DNA of 64,000 nucleotides from Phytohabitans flavus (GTDB lineage Bacteria; Actinomycetota; Actinomycetes; Mycobacteriales; Micromonosporaceae): positions 4,014,001-4,078,000 of the forward strand of contig NZ_AP022870.1 in NCBI RefSeq assembly GCF_011764545.1, given 5' to 3'. The notes below the pieces were generated by a model that was not told the origin of the DNA, did not search any database, and worked only from the letters and a program-made list of their open reading frames with translations. Shown here piece after piece: positions 7,911-17,202 of this stretch. Numbering within the stretch: position 1 is the stretch's first letter; each line of letters begins with the position of its first letter. A program made the position numbers and the translations under genes.

Positions 7911-9214
7911 TTCCAGCTCCGGTCGCGGTGCCGGCGGTCGGGCAGCGGGAGGACCGGGTCGCGGCTCACGCCGGTACACGTCCAGCCGTCCATGTGGGTT
8001 TCCAGGTCGTCGGCGAAGGTGGCGAGCGCGCTCGTCGCGAGCTTCGTCGCCCCGTCCGGGTGCCGGCAGGCGCCGCGGCCCTTGACCTGGGCCATGCGCC
8101 GGGTGAGGCGCTGGCGGGTGGCGGGGTCGCAGCGGCCGTACGCGACAGCGGCCAGGTCGGTGGCGATCGCCGGGAGGCCGAACATGCAGGGGCCGCACTG
8201 CTGCGCGGACTCCTCGGCCAGGTACCGGACGATGCGCGCGGTCTCGGCCAGGCCGCACGACTCGGCCGGCAGCGCCACGATGCCGCCGGAGCCGAGGCTT
8301 GTGCCGAGCGGGCCGGTGCGGTCGTGGGTCAGCGGCAGGCCCCAGCCGTCGGGCATCGGTACCCAGGTGCCGAAGTAGCCGCCGACGAGTACCGCGCCGA
8401 TCGGCTCCACCGCCCCGCCCGCGGCGTCGAGGACCTCGCCGAGGCGCATGCCGGGTGCGATCTCGTACACGTTCGGGCGGGCCACCGCGCCGCCGATGGT
8501 GACCAATGTGGACCCGGGGTCGCTCCTGGTGCCGACCTCGCGAAACCACTCCGGCCCGTACGCCGCGATAAGTGCCACGTGGGCGAGCGTCTCCACGTTG
8601 TCGACGAGCGTGGGGCGACCGCCCACACCCTTCTCGTACGGGCGCGGCGGCGCCGCCATGGGCCGGCCGTCGCCGTCGTTGATGAGGTGGACGAGCGCGG
8701 ACTCCTCGCTGGAGACGTACCGGCGGGGGACCCGGACCAGCTTCCACTTCACCGGGTCGTCGCGGTGTGCGATCTCGCGCTCCAGGCGGTCGGCGACGCT
8801 CGTGCCGCGCTCGACGCAGACGTACACGCGGTCGGCGCCCACCGCGTGCGCGGCGAGCACCGCGCCGTCCAGCACCAGGTGCGGCGCGCAGACCATCAGC
8901 ATCTTGTCCTTGCGGCTGGCCGGCTCGGACTCGCAGCCGTTCGCGATCACGACGGGCCGTTTGGCGCCGGCCGCGACGCTGGCCATCTTGAGCCCGGTCG
9001 GGAAACCGGCGCCGCCCCGGCCGCGGAGCCCGGCGTCGGTGACCGCCCGGACCAGCTTGCGCCGCCCGTCCTCGCTGGCGAAGCGGCGCAGCGGGATCTG
9101 CCCGTACGTCGCGCGGTGCTCGCCGAGCTTGCGACCGCCGGCCAGCAGTCGGGGCAGCGGTCCCGGCTGGGCTCGCCCGCCCTGCCGCGCGCCGCGTTCC
9201 AGCATGATCGTCAT
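7907..9214 (-). CDS. NuoF-like FMN/4Fe-4S NADH-binding oxidoreductase
   Basis: A 435-residue protein resembling the NADH-binding subunit of complex I and related soluble enzymes. Seen in order: GLRGRGGAGFPTGLKM (FMN/NADH glycine-rich loop), VIANGCESEPASRKDKM, YEKGVGGRPTLVDNVETLAH, and near the C-terminus ESAQQCGPCMFGLPA with further cysteines (GRCDP, GRGACRHPDG) for the iron-sulfur cluster. It likely passes electrons between NAD(P)H, FMN and an Fe-S cluster. Both ends overlap neighbours by ATGA. No other complex I genes lie here, so it is not part of a Nuo operon. Confidence 0.88.
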   Translation of the reverse strand: MTIMLERGARQGGRAQPGPLPRLLAGGRKLGEHRATYGQIPLRRFASEDGRRKLVRAVTDAGLRGRGGAGFPTGLKMASVAAGAKRPVVIANGCESEPASRKDKMLMVCAPHLVLDGAVLAAHAVGADRVYVCVERGTSVADRLEREIAHRDDPVKWKLVRVPRRYVSSEESALVHLINDGDGRPMAAPPRPYEKGVGGRPTLVDNVETLAHVALIAAYGPEWFREVGTRSDPGSTLVTIGGAVARPNVYEIAPGMRLGEVLDAAGGAVEPIGAVLVGGYFGTWVPMPDGWGLPLTHDRTGPLGTSLGSGGIVALPAESCGLAETARIVRYLAEESAQQCGPCMFGLPAIATDLAAVAYGRCDPATRQRLTRRMAQVKGRGACRHPDGATKLATSALATFADDLETHMDGWTCTGVSRDPVLPLPDRRHRDRSWK

Positions 9215-9762
9215 GAGAGCCTCGCCAGTGTCTTCTTCCGGGCGGCGGCGGCGATCCGCCAGCCCACGCCGACCAGGACGGCCAGCGTGCAGAGCACCGA
9301 CAGGCCGAGCGGCCAGCCGGATAGCGCGTCGGTGCCGATCCCCAGTCCGTGCACCAGTGCGAGCGGCCAGCACAGGTACGCCGACCAGTGCAGCACCCGC
9401 CACATCCGCGGGTTGATCCGTGGCCGCAGCAGGCTTGTCACCAGCAGCGCCAGGAAGATGTCGAACGAGACCGTCCCGAGCCCCATCCAGAACGTCTGGT
9501 ACGTGGAGACGAACGGTACGAACAGGTCCGCCCACGTGATCGGCACGTACGAGTCGATGGCGACGCTGACCACGTGCACAGCCAGCAGCGCCAACGCGAT
9601 CAGCGAGATGTTGCGGTGAATGCCGGCGAGCGTGAACCGGGGCCAGCCCGGCGTGCCGACCCGCATCGGCCCGAGGATGCCCAGCAACACCGTCGCGGTG
9701 AGCAGCAGCGTCGACACGAACCCGCTCGCCCGCGCCACGTGCCAGAGCGACACGTCAGGCAT
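9211..9762 (-). CDS. Ferric-reductase-like transmembrane protein
   Basis: A 183-residue membrane protein with about five hydrophobic segments and paired histidines typical of heme-binding ferric reductase/YedZ-like domains: FTLAGIHRNISL, LLAVHVVSVAID, RVLHWSAYLCWPLALVHGLG. It should carry electrons across the membrane. As the sequence stands it is in frame with the ApbE domain upstream, giving an apparent fusion. Adding one C to the run at 9773-9777 instead lets apbE end at 9755, overlapping this ATG at 9762; that arrangement fits the overlap style of the rest of the operon, so I annotate separate genes. Confidence 0.75.
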   Translation of the reverse strand: MPDVSLWHVARASGFVSTLLLTATVLLGILGPMRVGTPGWPRFTLAGIHRNISLIALALLAVHVVSVAIDSYVPITWADLFVPFVSTYQTFWMGLGTVSFDIFLALLVTSLLRPRINPRMWRVLHWSAYLCWPLALVHGLGIGTDALSGWPLGLSVLCTLAVLVGVGWRIAAAARKKTLARLS

Positions 9763-10673
9763 GAGTCCTCCACCCCCGACGGTCACGACCCGTCCGTCGT
9801 GACCAACAAGCCGGGCCGGCAGACCGGCCCCGTCGAGCCAGGCGTCCGCGCCGTCGCCACGGACGATCGCCGCGGTGGCCGCGGCGTTCGCGTCCACGCA
9901 GGTCCGCGCGGCGACCGAGACGGTACGCCACACGGGCGCCGGCAGGTCGCCGGTCCGCGGGTCCACGATGTGGTGTACCGCGCGCCCGCCGCGCCGCCAC
10001 GCCCGCTGGGTGACGCTGGAGGTGGCGAGCGCGCCGGAGCGGATCGTCACCACCGGGTCGCCGGGCGCCGCCGCGCGGTGGTCGTCGCCGACGCCGACCA
10101 GCCAGCCACCCTCGGGCGGCGGACCGGCGGTGGCGAGGTCGCCGCCGAGCGAGACGAGCACCCCGCAGCCGAGCGCGGCGATGCGGGTGGCCGCGCGGTC
10201 CGCGGCGTACGCCTTGCCGGTCGAGCCCAGGTCCAGGCGCACGCCGCGGGGCACGACGACCTGCCCCGTCTCGGTGTCCAGCCGGACCCGCCAGTAGCCG
10301 GGTGCGGGGCGGGGCGCCGGGGGCACGCCGTCCGGGGTCAGGAGTGCGAAGTCCCGGTCGTACCCGAGGTCGATCATGGCTTGGCCGACCGTGGGGTCGA
10401 CCAGGCCGTCGGTGGCCGCCGCCGCGCGCAGAGCGGCCTTGAGCGCGCCGGCGAGCAGGGGGCTGACCGGCGCGGACCGCCCCTCGTGCGCGGCGAGCCG
10501 CACGATCTCCGAGTCGTCCCGGAACCGGCTGTACGCCGCGTCGACCTCGGCCAGGTCGGCCCGGAGCAGCCGCTCCCCTCGGCCAGCGCGGCACCGTCGG
10601 TGACGAGCAGGACCGCCGTGGTCCCGAGTGTGGGAAAGGCGGCGCGATGTGGCGCCGCCCGTACCGATGTCAT
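9755..10673 (-). CDS. apbE: FAD:protein FMN transferase ApbE (frameshifted here)
   Basis: ApbE attaches FMN covalently to a Ser/Thr of partner redox proteins outside the membrane. Family motifs are visible: AFPTLGTTAVLLV at the start, VDAAYSRFRDDSEIVRL, RLDLGSTGKAYAADRAA, VSLGGDLATAG and HHIVDPRTG (metal/FAD site). The start MTSVRAAPHR lies in a different frame from the rest; one extra C in the run at 10575-10578 joins them. A second added base at 9773-9777 gives the end VGGWRTHA and a stop at 9755. With both, the length is 306 residues, normal for the family. Its ATG overlaps the previous gene's stop (ATGA). Confidence 0.82.
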
Positions 10674-11055
10674 GATCCGCCCGACTGGGCGTCCGGCGGC
10701 GGTGCCGCCTCCTCCTGGGGGCTTCCTCCTCCGGAGGAGGTGCCTCTTCGACCGGGGGCTCCTTGGGCGCCTGGAGCTCCGTGTCCTCTTCGGTCTCCGG
10801 CGCCGGCTTCTTGGTGGCGGGTTTCTTCGTCGCGGCCGGCTTCTTCGTCGCCGCTGGCTTCTTGGTCGCGGGCGCCTTCTGCTGGCCCGGGTCTACCGCC
10901 GCGGCCGGCGGCGGCTGGGCGAAGGCCCAGCCGAAGGCCAGCGCGAGGGCGGTGGCCCCGCCGGCCGCCGCCTGGGTGACCAGGCGTTGCCGTCGCATGC
11001 CCTGGTCACGCCGGTCGACGTGCCGTGGCTGGTGGCGGTCCGTCGGCTCACTCAC
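10670..11055 (-). CDS. Membrane-anchored Lys/Pro/Ala-rich protein (frameshifted here)
   Basis: First gene of the redox operon. After about 30 hydrophilic residues comes a hydrophobic segment (AGGATALALAFGWAFA), then a low-complexity region with repeated ATKKPA units, then an acidic Pro/Glu stretch. The frame breaks in the G run at 10717-10721; adding one base gives an end PDAQSGGS with a stop overlapping the ApbE start as ATGA. The GTG at 11055 follows GGGAG. I recognise no domain, and in particular no FMN-binding domain with the usual ApbE target motif. It may be a wall-spanning spacer or cofactor-carrying partner; this is a guess from position and composition. Confidence 0.6.
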
Positions 11056-11135
11056 GCAGGGCTCCCTCACACAGGTGACGAGTACTCACTTGTACGGACG
11101 GTTCCCGCGCAGGGTTCATCGCGCGGTGCGGTAGC

Positions 11136-12778
11136 GTGCCTCCGGTGGAACGGGCACTGACGGACGTACCGCCGGAAAAAGGCCTTCTCCCCCGGGCGCT
11201 GCGGCGGCCGTGGCTCCTGGTCGTGCTGGCGGCTCCGGCGCTTTTCGTGGCGTACCTGTTGATCTCCCGCCAGCTCGGGGTCAACGCCGACGGCGCGAGC
11301 AACGCGATCCAGGCGCGGGAGATGCTCCACGGCAACCTGCTGCTGCGCGGGTGGACCGTCACCGACGTGTCGTTCTACACCAACGAGCTGCTGCTCTTCA
11401 TGCTCGTCGAGCTTGTGTACGGCTTCCACCACGACACCACCCACGCCACCGCCGCGCTCGTCCTCACGCTCGTGGTGCTCGTGGTGGCCGCGGCCGCGAA
11501 GGGGCGGGCCACCGGGCGGGAGGCGGCGGGCCGGATCGCGGTGGCGGTCGCGATCGTGGCGGTACCGGCACTCGGCCACGCCGCGACCACGCTGCTCACC
11601 TCCCCGGACCACACCGGTACCGCGATCCCGCTGCTGGCCACCTGGCTGGTGCTGGAGTGGGCCCGGCCGGGTCGCGGGCTGCCCCTGCTGATCGCGGCCA
11701 TGCTCGCCTGGGCGCAGATCGCCGACCCGCTGGTCATGTACATCGGCGTGCTCCCCTCGTCGTCGTCGGCTGCTGGCGCGCCGCGCGGGAACGCTCGTGG
11801 CGCGGCCTCGACGCCCGCCTCGCGCTCGCCGGCGCCGGCTCGGTCGTGCTGGCCCAGGGCGCGCTCATGCTGCTCCGGGCGGCCGGCGGCTTCGGGGCGC
11901 ACGCCGCCGAGGCGAAGCTGGCCGAGCTGTCCAACATGGGCTGGCAGATCTGGCTGTGCGTACGGGTGGTGGCGGTCAACTACGGCGCGTACGCACCGGA
12001 CCGGCACGGCCCCGCCGACACGCTGATGAGCGGGGTACACCTGGTCGGGCTGCTCGCCGCGGCCGCCGCGCTGGTCGTGGTCGTGGCCCGGGCCCTGCTG
12101 CGCCGCTCCGGGGAGCCGGGCGACCGCCTGGCCGAGCTCGTGGCGGTCGGCATCGTCGTCAACCTGGGCGCGTTCGTGATCTCCGCCCTCCCGGTCGACC
12201 TGTACTCCGCCCGCCAGGTGGTGGCCGTACTCCCGCTCGGCGCGGTGCTCGCCGGCCGCGTGTGGGGCCCGCGCCTCGCCCGGCTCCCGCGCGCCACACC
12301 TGTCGCCGTGGTGGTGTTCGTGCTGCTCGGCGCGGAGCTGGTCGGGCACGCCGCGGCGAAGGGCGAGCCCGGGCACGCCGCCGACGTCGCCCGGTGGCTG
12401 GACGGGCGCGGCCTGCGCTACGGGCTGGGCGACTACTGGAACTCCAACAACATCACCGTGCTCACCGATGGCCGCGTGGCGGTACGGCCGGTGGTGACCA
12501 GCGACCCGATATCGGCGTACCGGTGGGAGTCCAAGGTAGACTGGTACGACCCCGCCGAGTACGACGCCACGTTCCTGGTGCTGGACACCCGCAATCCGTC
12601 GCGGGGCGAGGCCACGGCGACCGCCCAGTGGGGGCCGCCGGTGGAGCGGCACGAGTTCGCCGGCACGGTCGTGCTCGTCTACGACAAGGACCTGCTGGTG
12701 GGGCTGCCCGCGTACTGCATGCCCGAGCACGCGCCGAGCATCGCGCAGTGCCCCACCCACGGGCCGGCGCTCTTCTGA
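11136..12778 (+). CDS. Polytopic membrane protein, possible GT-C enzyme (frameshifted here)
   Basis: About 547 residues once one C is added to the run at 11753-11756, which joins MYIGVLP to LVVVGCWRAARE and restores an unbroken frame. Roughly ten hydrophobic segments are followed by a C-terminal soluble region of about 120 residues (WNSNNITVLTDGRVAVRP, WYDPAEYDATFLVLD). The first loop NADGASNAIQAREMLHGN resembles the first extracytoplasmic loop of membrane glycosyltransferases. No family could be named. It starts about 80 bp from the divergent redox operon. Confidence 0.65.
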
Positions 12779-12782
12779 GCGC

Positions 12783-13400
12783 CTACTCCAGGTGGGCCAC
12801 GTCGTTGTAGCGCAGGAGAGCCCACGGCCCGTTCGGCTCGGTGTACTCCCACTCCGTGATCGACGTGAACGACGGGTTGATGTACGCCCCCGTGCCTGGG
12901 CGCGGCACGTCGAAGCGGGTCAGGAACACCCACGAGATGAACCCGCCGTGGCTTACCGCCACCACCGTCCGCCCCGGGAAGCGCCGCGGGAGCACGTCGG
13001 TGGTGCGGCGTACCCGCGATACGAAGTCGTTCCAGCACTCGCCGCCCGGCGCGACCACCCGGTTGGGCTCGGCCTGGACGTCGAACGACCCGTAGCGGGC
13101 CGCGAACTCCGCGATCGGCAGCCCGTCCCCCTCCCCCGGGTGCAGCTCGCAGAGGTCGCAGTCGACCAGCACATCCTGGGCGTACACGGACGGCGCGAGG
13201 ATCCGCGCGGTCTCCTGCGCCCGCGGCGTGGCACTGGACAGCAGCACGTCGGCCGTGAACTCCTCTTCCGCGAACCGCCGCCGCAGCGCCCGCGCCTGCT
13301 CCCGCCCACGCTGCGTGAGCCCTGGGCACCCGCGGGGCCCGGCGACGAGCCCCCGCCGTCCGTGCTCCGATTCACCGTGACGGATGAGTAGCAACCGCAT
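12783..13400 (-). CDS. Histidine phosphatase (phosphoglycerate-mutase-like) family protein
   Basis: A 205-residue protein with the catalytic RHG motif at the N-terminus (LLLIRHGESEHGRRG), a second conserved LSSATPRAQETARI, an acid-base Glu in CELHPGEGDG, and the second catalytic His in VAVSHGGFISW. This fits a phosphomonoesterase of the branch-1 histidine phosphatases rather than a true mutase, as judged by size; substrate unknown. The ATG at 13400 is chosen; a TTG three codons upstream is possible. It ends 4 bp from the stop of the convergent membrane-protein gene. Confidence 0.88.
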   Translation of the reverse strand: MRLLLIRHGESEHGRRGLVAGPRGCPGLTQRGREQARALRRRFAEEEFTADVLLSSATPRAQETARILAPSVYAQDVLVDCDLCELHPGEGDGLPIAEFAARYGSFDVQAEPNRVVAPGGECWNDFVSRVRRTTDVLPRRFPGRTVVAVSHGGFISWVFLTRFDVPRPGTGAYINPSFTSITEWEYTEPNGPWALLRYNDVAHLE

Positions 13401-13561
13401 GGCCGTCAAGCCTAGGACCTGGTCGATGGCGGGCCGCCTGATCCCCCTCGCCCGGCCACAAACGTGTCACCGTGGCCCTGCGTGTCGAGGCCGTTACGCG
13501 TGATCCGTCGGCGATGCTGGTCTCCGCACGGGGGCTCGTTTTCACTGCGAAGGCGGACGCC

Positions 13562-14907
13562 ATGGGGGAGATCGAGAAGCGCGACGGTTCGGGCGAAGGA
13601 AATGCACAAGACCTCGTCGATGCCCTGAGCTCGGACGACCAATTCAAGAGGTTGGTAGGCGGAAAGGTCCGGCGGACGCGGGAGCAGGCGGCCCTCTGTG
13701 TCGCGGTCCGGAAAATCGCGTTCGACCGGTGCGGCGGCTGGCCCGGGTTCCTGGAAAAACGCGCGGAAATCGACGGGACGGCCCCGCTCGCCGCGGCGGA
13801 AATCGACCGCCAGCGGATGAGGATCTCCCGCCAGATGAACGGTCGGACGGCCAGCCGCCCCTATCCGACGCAGGACGTGGTCGCCGAGATCGTCCGGGTG
13901 GGTCTGCACGATGCGAAACCGCGCGAACGCGATGCCGCGCTGGCCCCACTCCGTACCCTGTGGAAGCTTGTCACCGGGACGGTCTCGACCTGTCCCAGGC
14001 CGAGCGACATGCCCCGGCCAGCGATTTCGAGATCGCGGCGGAAGACGCGAAGAAGCTGCTCATGGCCGCCGCCGGTGCCCAGCGCCGGGCGGAGGAGCGG
14101 GCCACCGCCGTCGAAGTCACCCTTCTGGAGTCCCTGGAACGGGTGAAGGCACTCACCGCCCAGATAAGGGAGTTCGAGGCGGCGACGGTCTTATACGCCC
14201 AGCGGGCGGTCGAGCTGGAGCTGCACATCCGGCAGGCGGGTGAGGAACAGGACGCGGAAAGGCGCGCGGCGCGGGCGGCACAGGACCGGCTGACGCGGGA
14301 AAACCAGGAACTGACCCGGCGGAACGAACGCGACCGGATGCTCGCCGACGCCCGGGCGGAACGGATCGCCCGGCTTGTCGCGAGTGGTATCGCGGTGGGC
14401 AAGCCGATCGACTGGACGGTCCTTTCCCGCGTCGGGCTGCACCTCGACATCTTTCACCTGGCCGACCGAAACCACCAGGCGATCTGTGCCTACCTGCAAA
14501 TACGGTGGCAGATAATCCGGCATCACAAAGAGGCGCCGACACCTCTTCCGATGGGCGTCGACCGGGAAATGCTCGAACTCGCGTACCGGGGCCATGGTGC
14601 TCTGCTCCCGTGGCCGCAGCTTGCCTCGGTGGTCGAGTCCATCGGCGGCCAGTCCTCATTCCTCGAACACCTCTACAACGCCGCCAAGGCGCAGGAGGCG
14701 CTCGACGCGAAGGTCATCGCCATCATGGGACAGCCCGAGAGCACAGGGCCGGCCGAAGACCTCGGGCCGACCGAGACCACCAGTGCGGATCGCCCCCGCC
14801 GCAACGGTCCGCACCGGCGTCTCCTGGGTCTCGTCCGTCAGGCCGCCCCCGCTCCCAGCCGCCTGTCGCGACGGGAGAACGCGACGCAGCGTCACCTGTA
14901 CCTGTGA
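13562..14907 (+). CDS. Unknown coiled-coil protein (frameshifted here)
   Basis: Not recognised. After adding one G to the run at 13976-13978 the frame is open for about 448 residues. Residues 1-130 are charged and mixed helical (CVAVRKIAFDRCGGWPGFL, then IDRQRMRISRQMNGR), weakly like an N-terminal DNA-binding region. Residues about 160-290 form a long, highly charged heptad-rich coiled coil (for example RLTRENQELTRRNERDRM), followed by a globular part (VLSRVGLHLDIFHLADRN) and a Ser/Pro-rich basic tail. Start uncertain: GTG at 13472 is also in frame. It could be a regulator or cytoskeleton-like protein; no function is supported. Confidence 0.6.
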
Positions 14908-14928
14908 GCGTGTGTCAGTGAGCCGTCG

Positions 14929-15312
14929 TCACAGGTCGTGACCGGCGGTGCTGTCGACGTGGGCCGGGATCTCGCCTTCGTGGCTGCCCGTCGAGAGGGT
15001 GCCCGACGGCTCGAACATCAGGACCGAGCCGCCCGGGGACGAGGGCTTGTGCGGCGTACCGCGCGGGACCACGAACGTGTCGCCCTTCTGGAGGGTCACC
15101 GTGGACTCGGTCCCGTCGTCCGCGCGGACCGCGACGTCGAACCGCCCCTCGAGCACCAGGAAGAACTCGTCCGTGTCCTCGTGGGTGTGCCAGACATGTT
15201 CGCCGCGCACATGGGCGACGCGCACGTCGTAGTCGTTCATCCGGGTGACGATCCGCGGGCTGTACACCTCGTCGAAGGAGGCTAGCGCCTCGTTCAGGTT
15301 GACCGGTCTCAT
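14929..15312 (-). CDS. Cupin-domain protein
   Basis: A 127-residue single cupin with a full metal-binding first motif, EHVWHTHEDTDEFFLVLEGR (H-x-H-x5-E), and a second motif GDTFVVPRGTPHKP. The sequence resembles small cytoplasmic cupins often annotated as mannose-6-phosphate-isomerase-like. It lies 21 bp downstream of the phosphotransferase gene on the same strand and is probably transcribed with it. Confidence 0.85.
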   Translation of the reverse strand: MRPVNLNEALASFDEVYSPRIVTRMNDYDVRVAHVRGEHVWHTHEDTDEFFLVLEGRFDVAVRADDGTESTVTLQKGDTFVVPRGTPHKPSSPGGSVLMFEPSGTLSTGSHEGEIPAHVDSTAGHDL

Positions 15313-15333
15313 CCCACGATGATCGCCCAGCCG

Positions 15334-16176
15334 CTAGGCGAACAGCCACTCCAGCGCGACGAGCGACTTCGTCACGTACCGCTCGCGGTTTGTCTCCAGG
15401 CCGTAGGCCAGGTCCTCGAAGACGTTGCAGCGCCCGTAGAAGACCGCCCGCTCGCGGAGGCCGTCCGGCGCGGCGCCGTAGGCGGTGAGCGCCGCGTCCA
15501 GCGCGGCGGGGCCCAGGTCGCGGTGGATGAGGCCGAAGTCGAAGGCCGGGTCGACGATCGCCGCGTCGGACCAGTCGATGATCCCGGTGACCGCGCCGGT
15601 GAGCGGATCGACGAGGACGTGCTCGATGCCCAGGTCGTTGTGGGAGAAGGCGAGCGTGTGCGGGTCGTCGGGCGGTGACGTCACCAGGAACGCCTCGATC
15701 CGCCGCCGGTACGGCGAGGGGATGTTGGAGGAGACCGCCGAATACGTCTCGCGCGCCTCCTGCCGCCACTCGTCCACCGGCAGGTCGTCGGTCTGCACCA
15801 GCTTGCGCATACGGTCGACCGGCGCCGCGTGCAGCGCGGCGAGAAGACGGCCCAGCTCCGCCGCCACCGGGACGCCGTCGACCCCGGCGGCGTCGAGGAG
15901 GGGCACGCCGGGCAGCTTCGGGTACGCGAGGCAGCCCACGTCGGTGAAGCTCGGCACCGGCACGGGCAGCGGCGAGTAGTTGCCGACCGCGGTGAGCAGC
16001 CGGGCCTCACGGTCGGCGTCGGCACCGGTGCCGAAGCGGACGATGAGGCTGCCGTTCACCTCGTACGCCACATTGTCCAGACCGGCGCCCAGCTTGACCA
16101 GCGACTCCACCTCGCAGTCGGGAAGATGCGCCGCCACCAGTGCCCGCACCCGCTCCGCCGCATCCCCATGGGACAA
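15334..16176 (-). CDS. Aminoglycoside-phosphotransferase-like kinase
   Basis: A 280-residue APH/choline-kinase fold protein. The catalytic loop reads FSHNDLGIEHVLVD (Asp and downstream Asn-equivalent region) and the metal-binding segment GIIDWSDAAIVDPAFDFG. The N-terminus has VKLGAGLDNVAYEVNGSLIVRFG, the nucleotide-binding sheet with its Lys/Arg. Members phosphorylate small molecules such as aminoglycosides, macrolides or sugars; this one's substrate is unknown and resistance should not be assumed. Start codon TTG at 16176 is only 8 bp from the divergent metallo-hydrolase start. Confidence 0.85.
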   Translation of the reverse strand: MSHGDAAERVRALVAAHLPDCEVESLVKLGAGLDNVAYEVNGSLIVRFGTGADADREARLLTAVGNYSPLPVPVPSFTDVGCLAYPKLPGVPLLDAAGVDGVPVAAELGRLLAALHAAPVDRMRKLVQTDDLPVDEWRQEARETYSAVSSNIPSPYRRRIEAFLVTSPPDDPHTLAFSHNDLGIEHVLVDPLTGAVTGIIDWSDAAIVDPAFDFGLIHRDLGPAALDAALTAYGAAPDGLRERAVFYGRCNVFEDLAYGLETNRERYVTKSLVALEWLFA

Positions 16177-16184
16177 TCCTATGA

Positions 16185-17036
16185 GTGTGGTGTGAAGTTG
16201 GTGAGCGTGTCTTCGTGAGTCCGGGCGAAGGCGCCTATCCCAACGCCGGCCTGATCGTGGGTGACGCCGCCTGCCTGGTGGTCGACACGCGCATGACGCA
16301 CCCGCAGGGGCGGGAGATCGCCGAGGCCGTCCGGCAGGTGACCGCGCTGCCGTTGACGGTGGTCAACACGCACGGCCACTTCGACCACTGCTTCGGCAAC
16401 CACGCGTTCCTGCCGGCCGAGATCTGGGGCCACGAGCGCTGCGCCGAGATGCTGCGCCGCGACGGGCCGGTCAAGCGGGCGTACTTCGCGGGCCGCACCG
16501 AGCCGCCGCTCTCCGCCGAGCTGGCCGCCGTGGAGATCGTCCCGCCCGGCCGCACCTTCGCCACCGAGGCGGTGCTCGACCTCGGCGGCCGCACCGTCCA
16601 TCTGCGACATTTGGGGCGCGGCCACACCGACAACGACGTGGTGGTGGACGTACCCGACGCGGCGGTGCTCTTCGCCGGCGACCTGGTGGAGGAAGGGTAC
16701 CCACCGGTGTTCGGCGACGCGTTCCCGCTGGACTGGCCGTCCACCATGGACGCCGTGGCCGCGCTCGCCACCGGCGCGGTGGTGCCCGGGCACGGCGCGG
16801 TGGTCGACCGCGCGTTCGTGCGGGAGCAGGGTGACACGCTGGCCCGGACGGCGGAGGCGGCCCGCGCGGCCTACGCGGCGGGACGCACGGTCGACGACGC
16901 CTGGTGTGACCTGCCGCTCCCGGAAGACTTCGCCCGGCAGGCACTGGACCGCGCATACCGCCAGCTCCGCGACGACCCACCGTACGACCCACCCGCGGTC
17001 CTCGCCGCCCGCCTAGGCGTGCCCGACTTCGCCTAA
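16185..17036 (+). CDS. MBL-fold metallo-hydrolase
   Basis: A 283-residue metallo-beta-lactamase-fold hydrolase. The metal-binding signature THGHFDHCFG is the H-x-H-x-D-H motif, followed by HLGRGHTDNDVVV (third His) and LFAGDLVEEG (bridging Asp), then VVPGHGAVV (last His). Substrate unknown; such enzymes cleave thioesters, lactones or lactams. The GTG start at 16185 is very close to the divergent kinase start, so their promoters must overlap each other's coding regions or the true starts are further in. Confidence 0.88.
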   Translation: MWCEVGERVFVSPGEGAYPNAGLIVGDAACLVVDTRMTHPQGREIAEAVRQVTALPLTVVNTHGHFDHCFGNHAFLPAEIWGHERCAEMLRRDGPVKRAYFAGRTEPPLSAELAAVEIVPPGRTFATEAVLDLGGRTVHLRHLGRGHTDNDVVVDVPDAAVLFAGDLVEEGYPPVFGDAFPLDWPSTMDAVAALATGAVVPGHGAVVDRAFVREQGDTLARTAEAARAAYAAGRTVDDAWCDLPLPEDFARQALDRAYRQLRDDPPYDPPAVLAARLGVPDFA

Positions 17037-17141
17037 CGGCCCTCGGCATCGGATGCTCAGGCCGCCGCACAGCGCCTCGACCGTGCAGCGAGGGCAAGGT
17101 AGGTCCCGATCTCTTGGTCGATATATTCCATTATGGAGATT

Positions 17142-17197
17142 GAGCTACCGCGATGTCCGTTGTGGTCCGGACCGCTGCTCCCGCAGCCTCACCCACC
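17142..17197 (+). repeat. Intergenic repeat family C, copy 1
   Basis: About 56 bp beginning GAGCTACCGCGATGTCC and ending in GCAGCCTCACCCACC. Near-identical copies occur at 31278-31337, 57355-57420 and 58386-58453. This copy sits 5 bp beyond the stop of the epimerase gene and is the most diverged in the ACCGCG/CGCGGT stem. The preceding gap 17037-17141 shows nothing else recognisable. Confidence 0.8.
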
Positions 17198-17202
17198 GGG
17201 GG

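Noticed and set aside
9211..11070. A single 619-codon gene covering the Lys/Pro-rich protein, ApbE and the membrane protein
   Set aside because: The stretch between about 10717 and 10578 in that frame is Arg/His-rich nonsense, while the ApbE N-terminus lies in another frame; three separate overlapping genes with run errors explain it better.
15334..16176. An antibiotic-resistance gene
   Set aside because: The APH fold alone does not show drug substrates; no other resistance or biosynthesis gene is adjacent.
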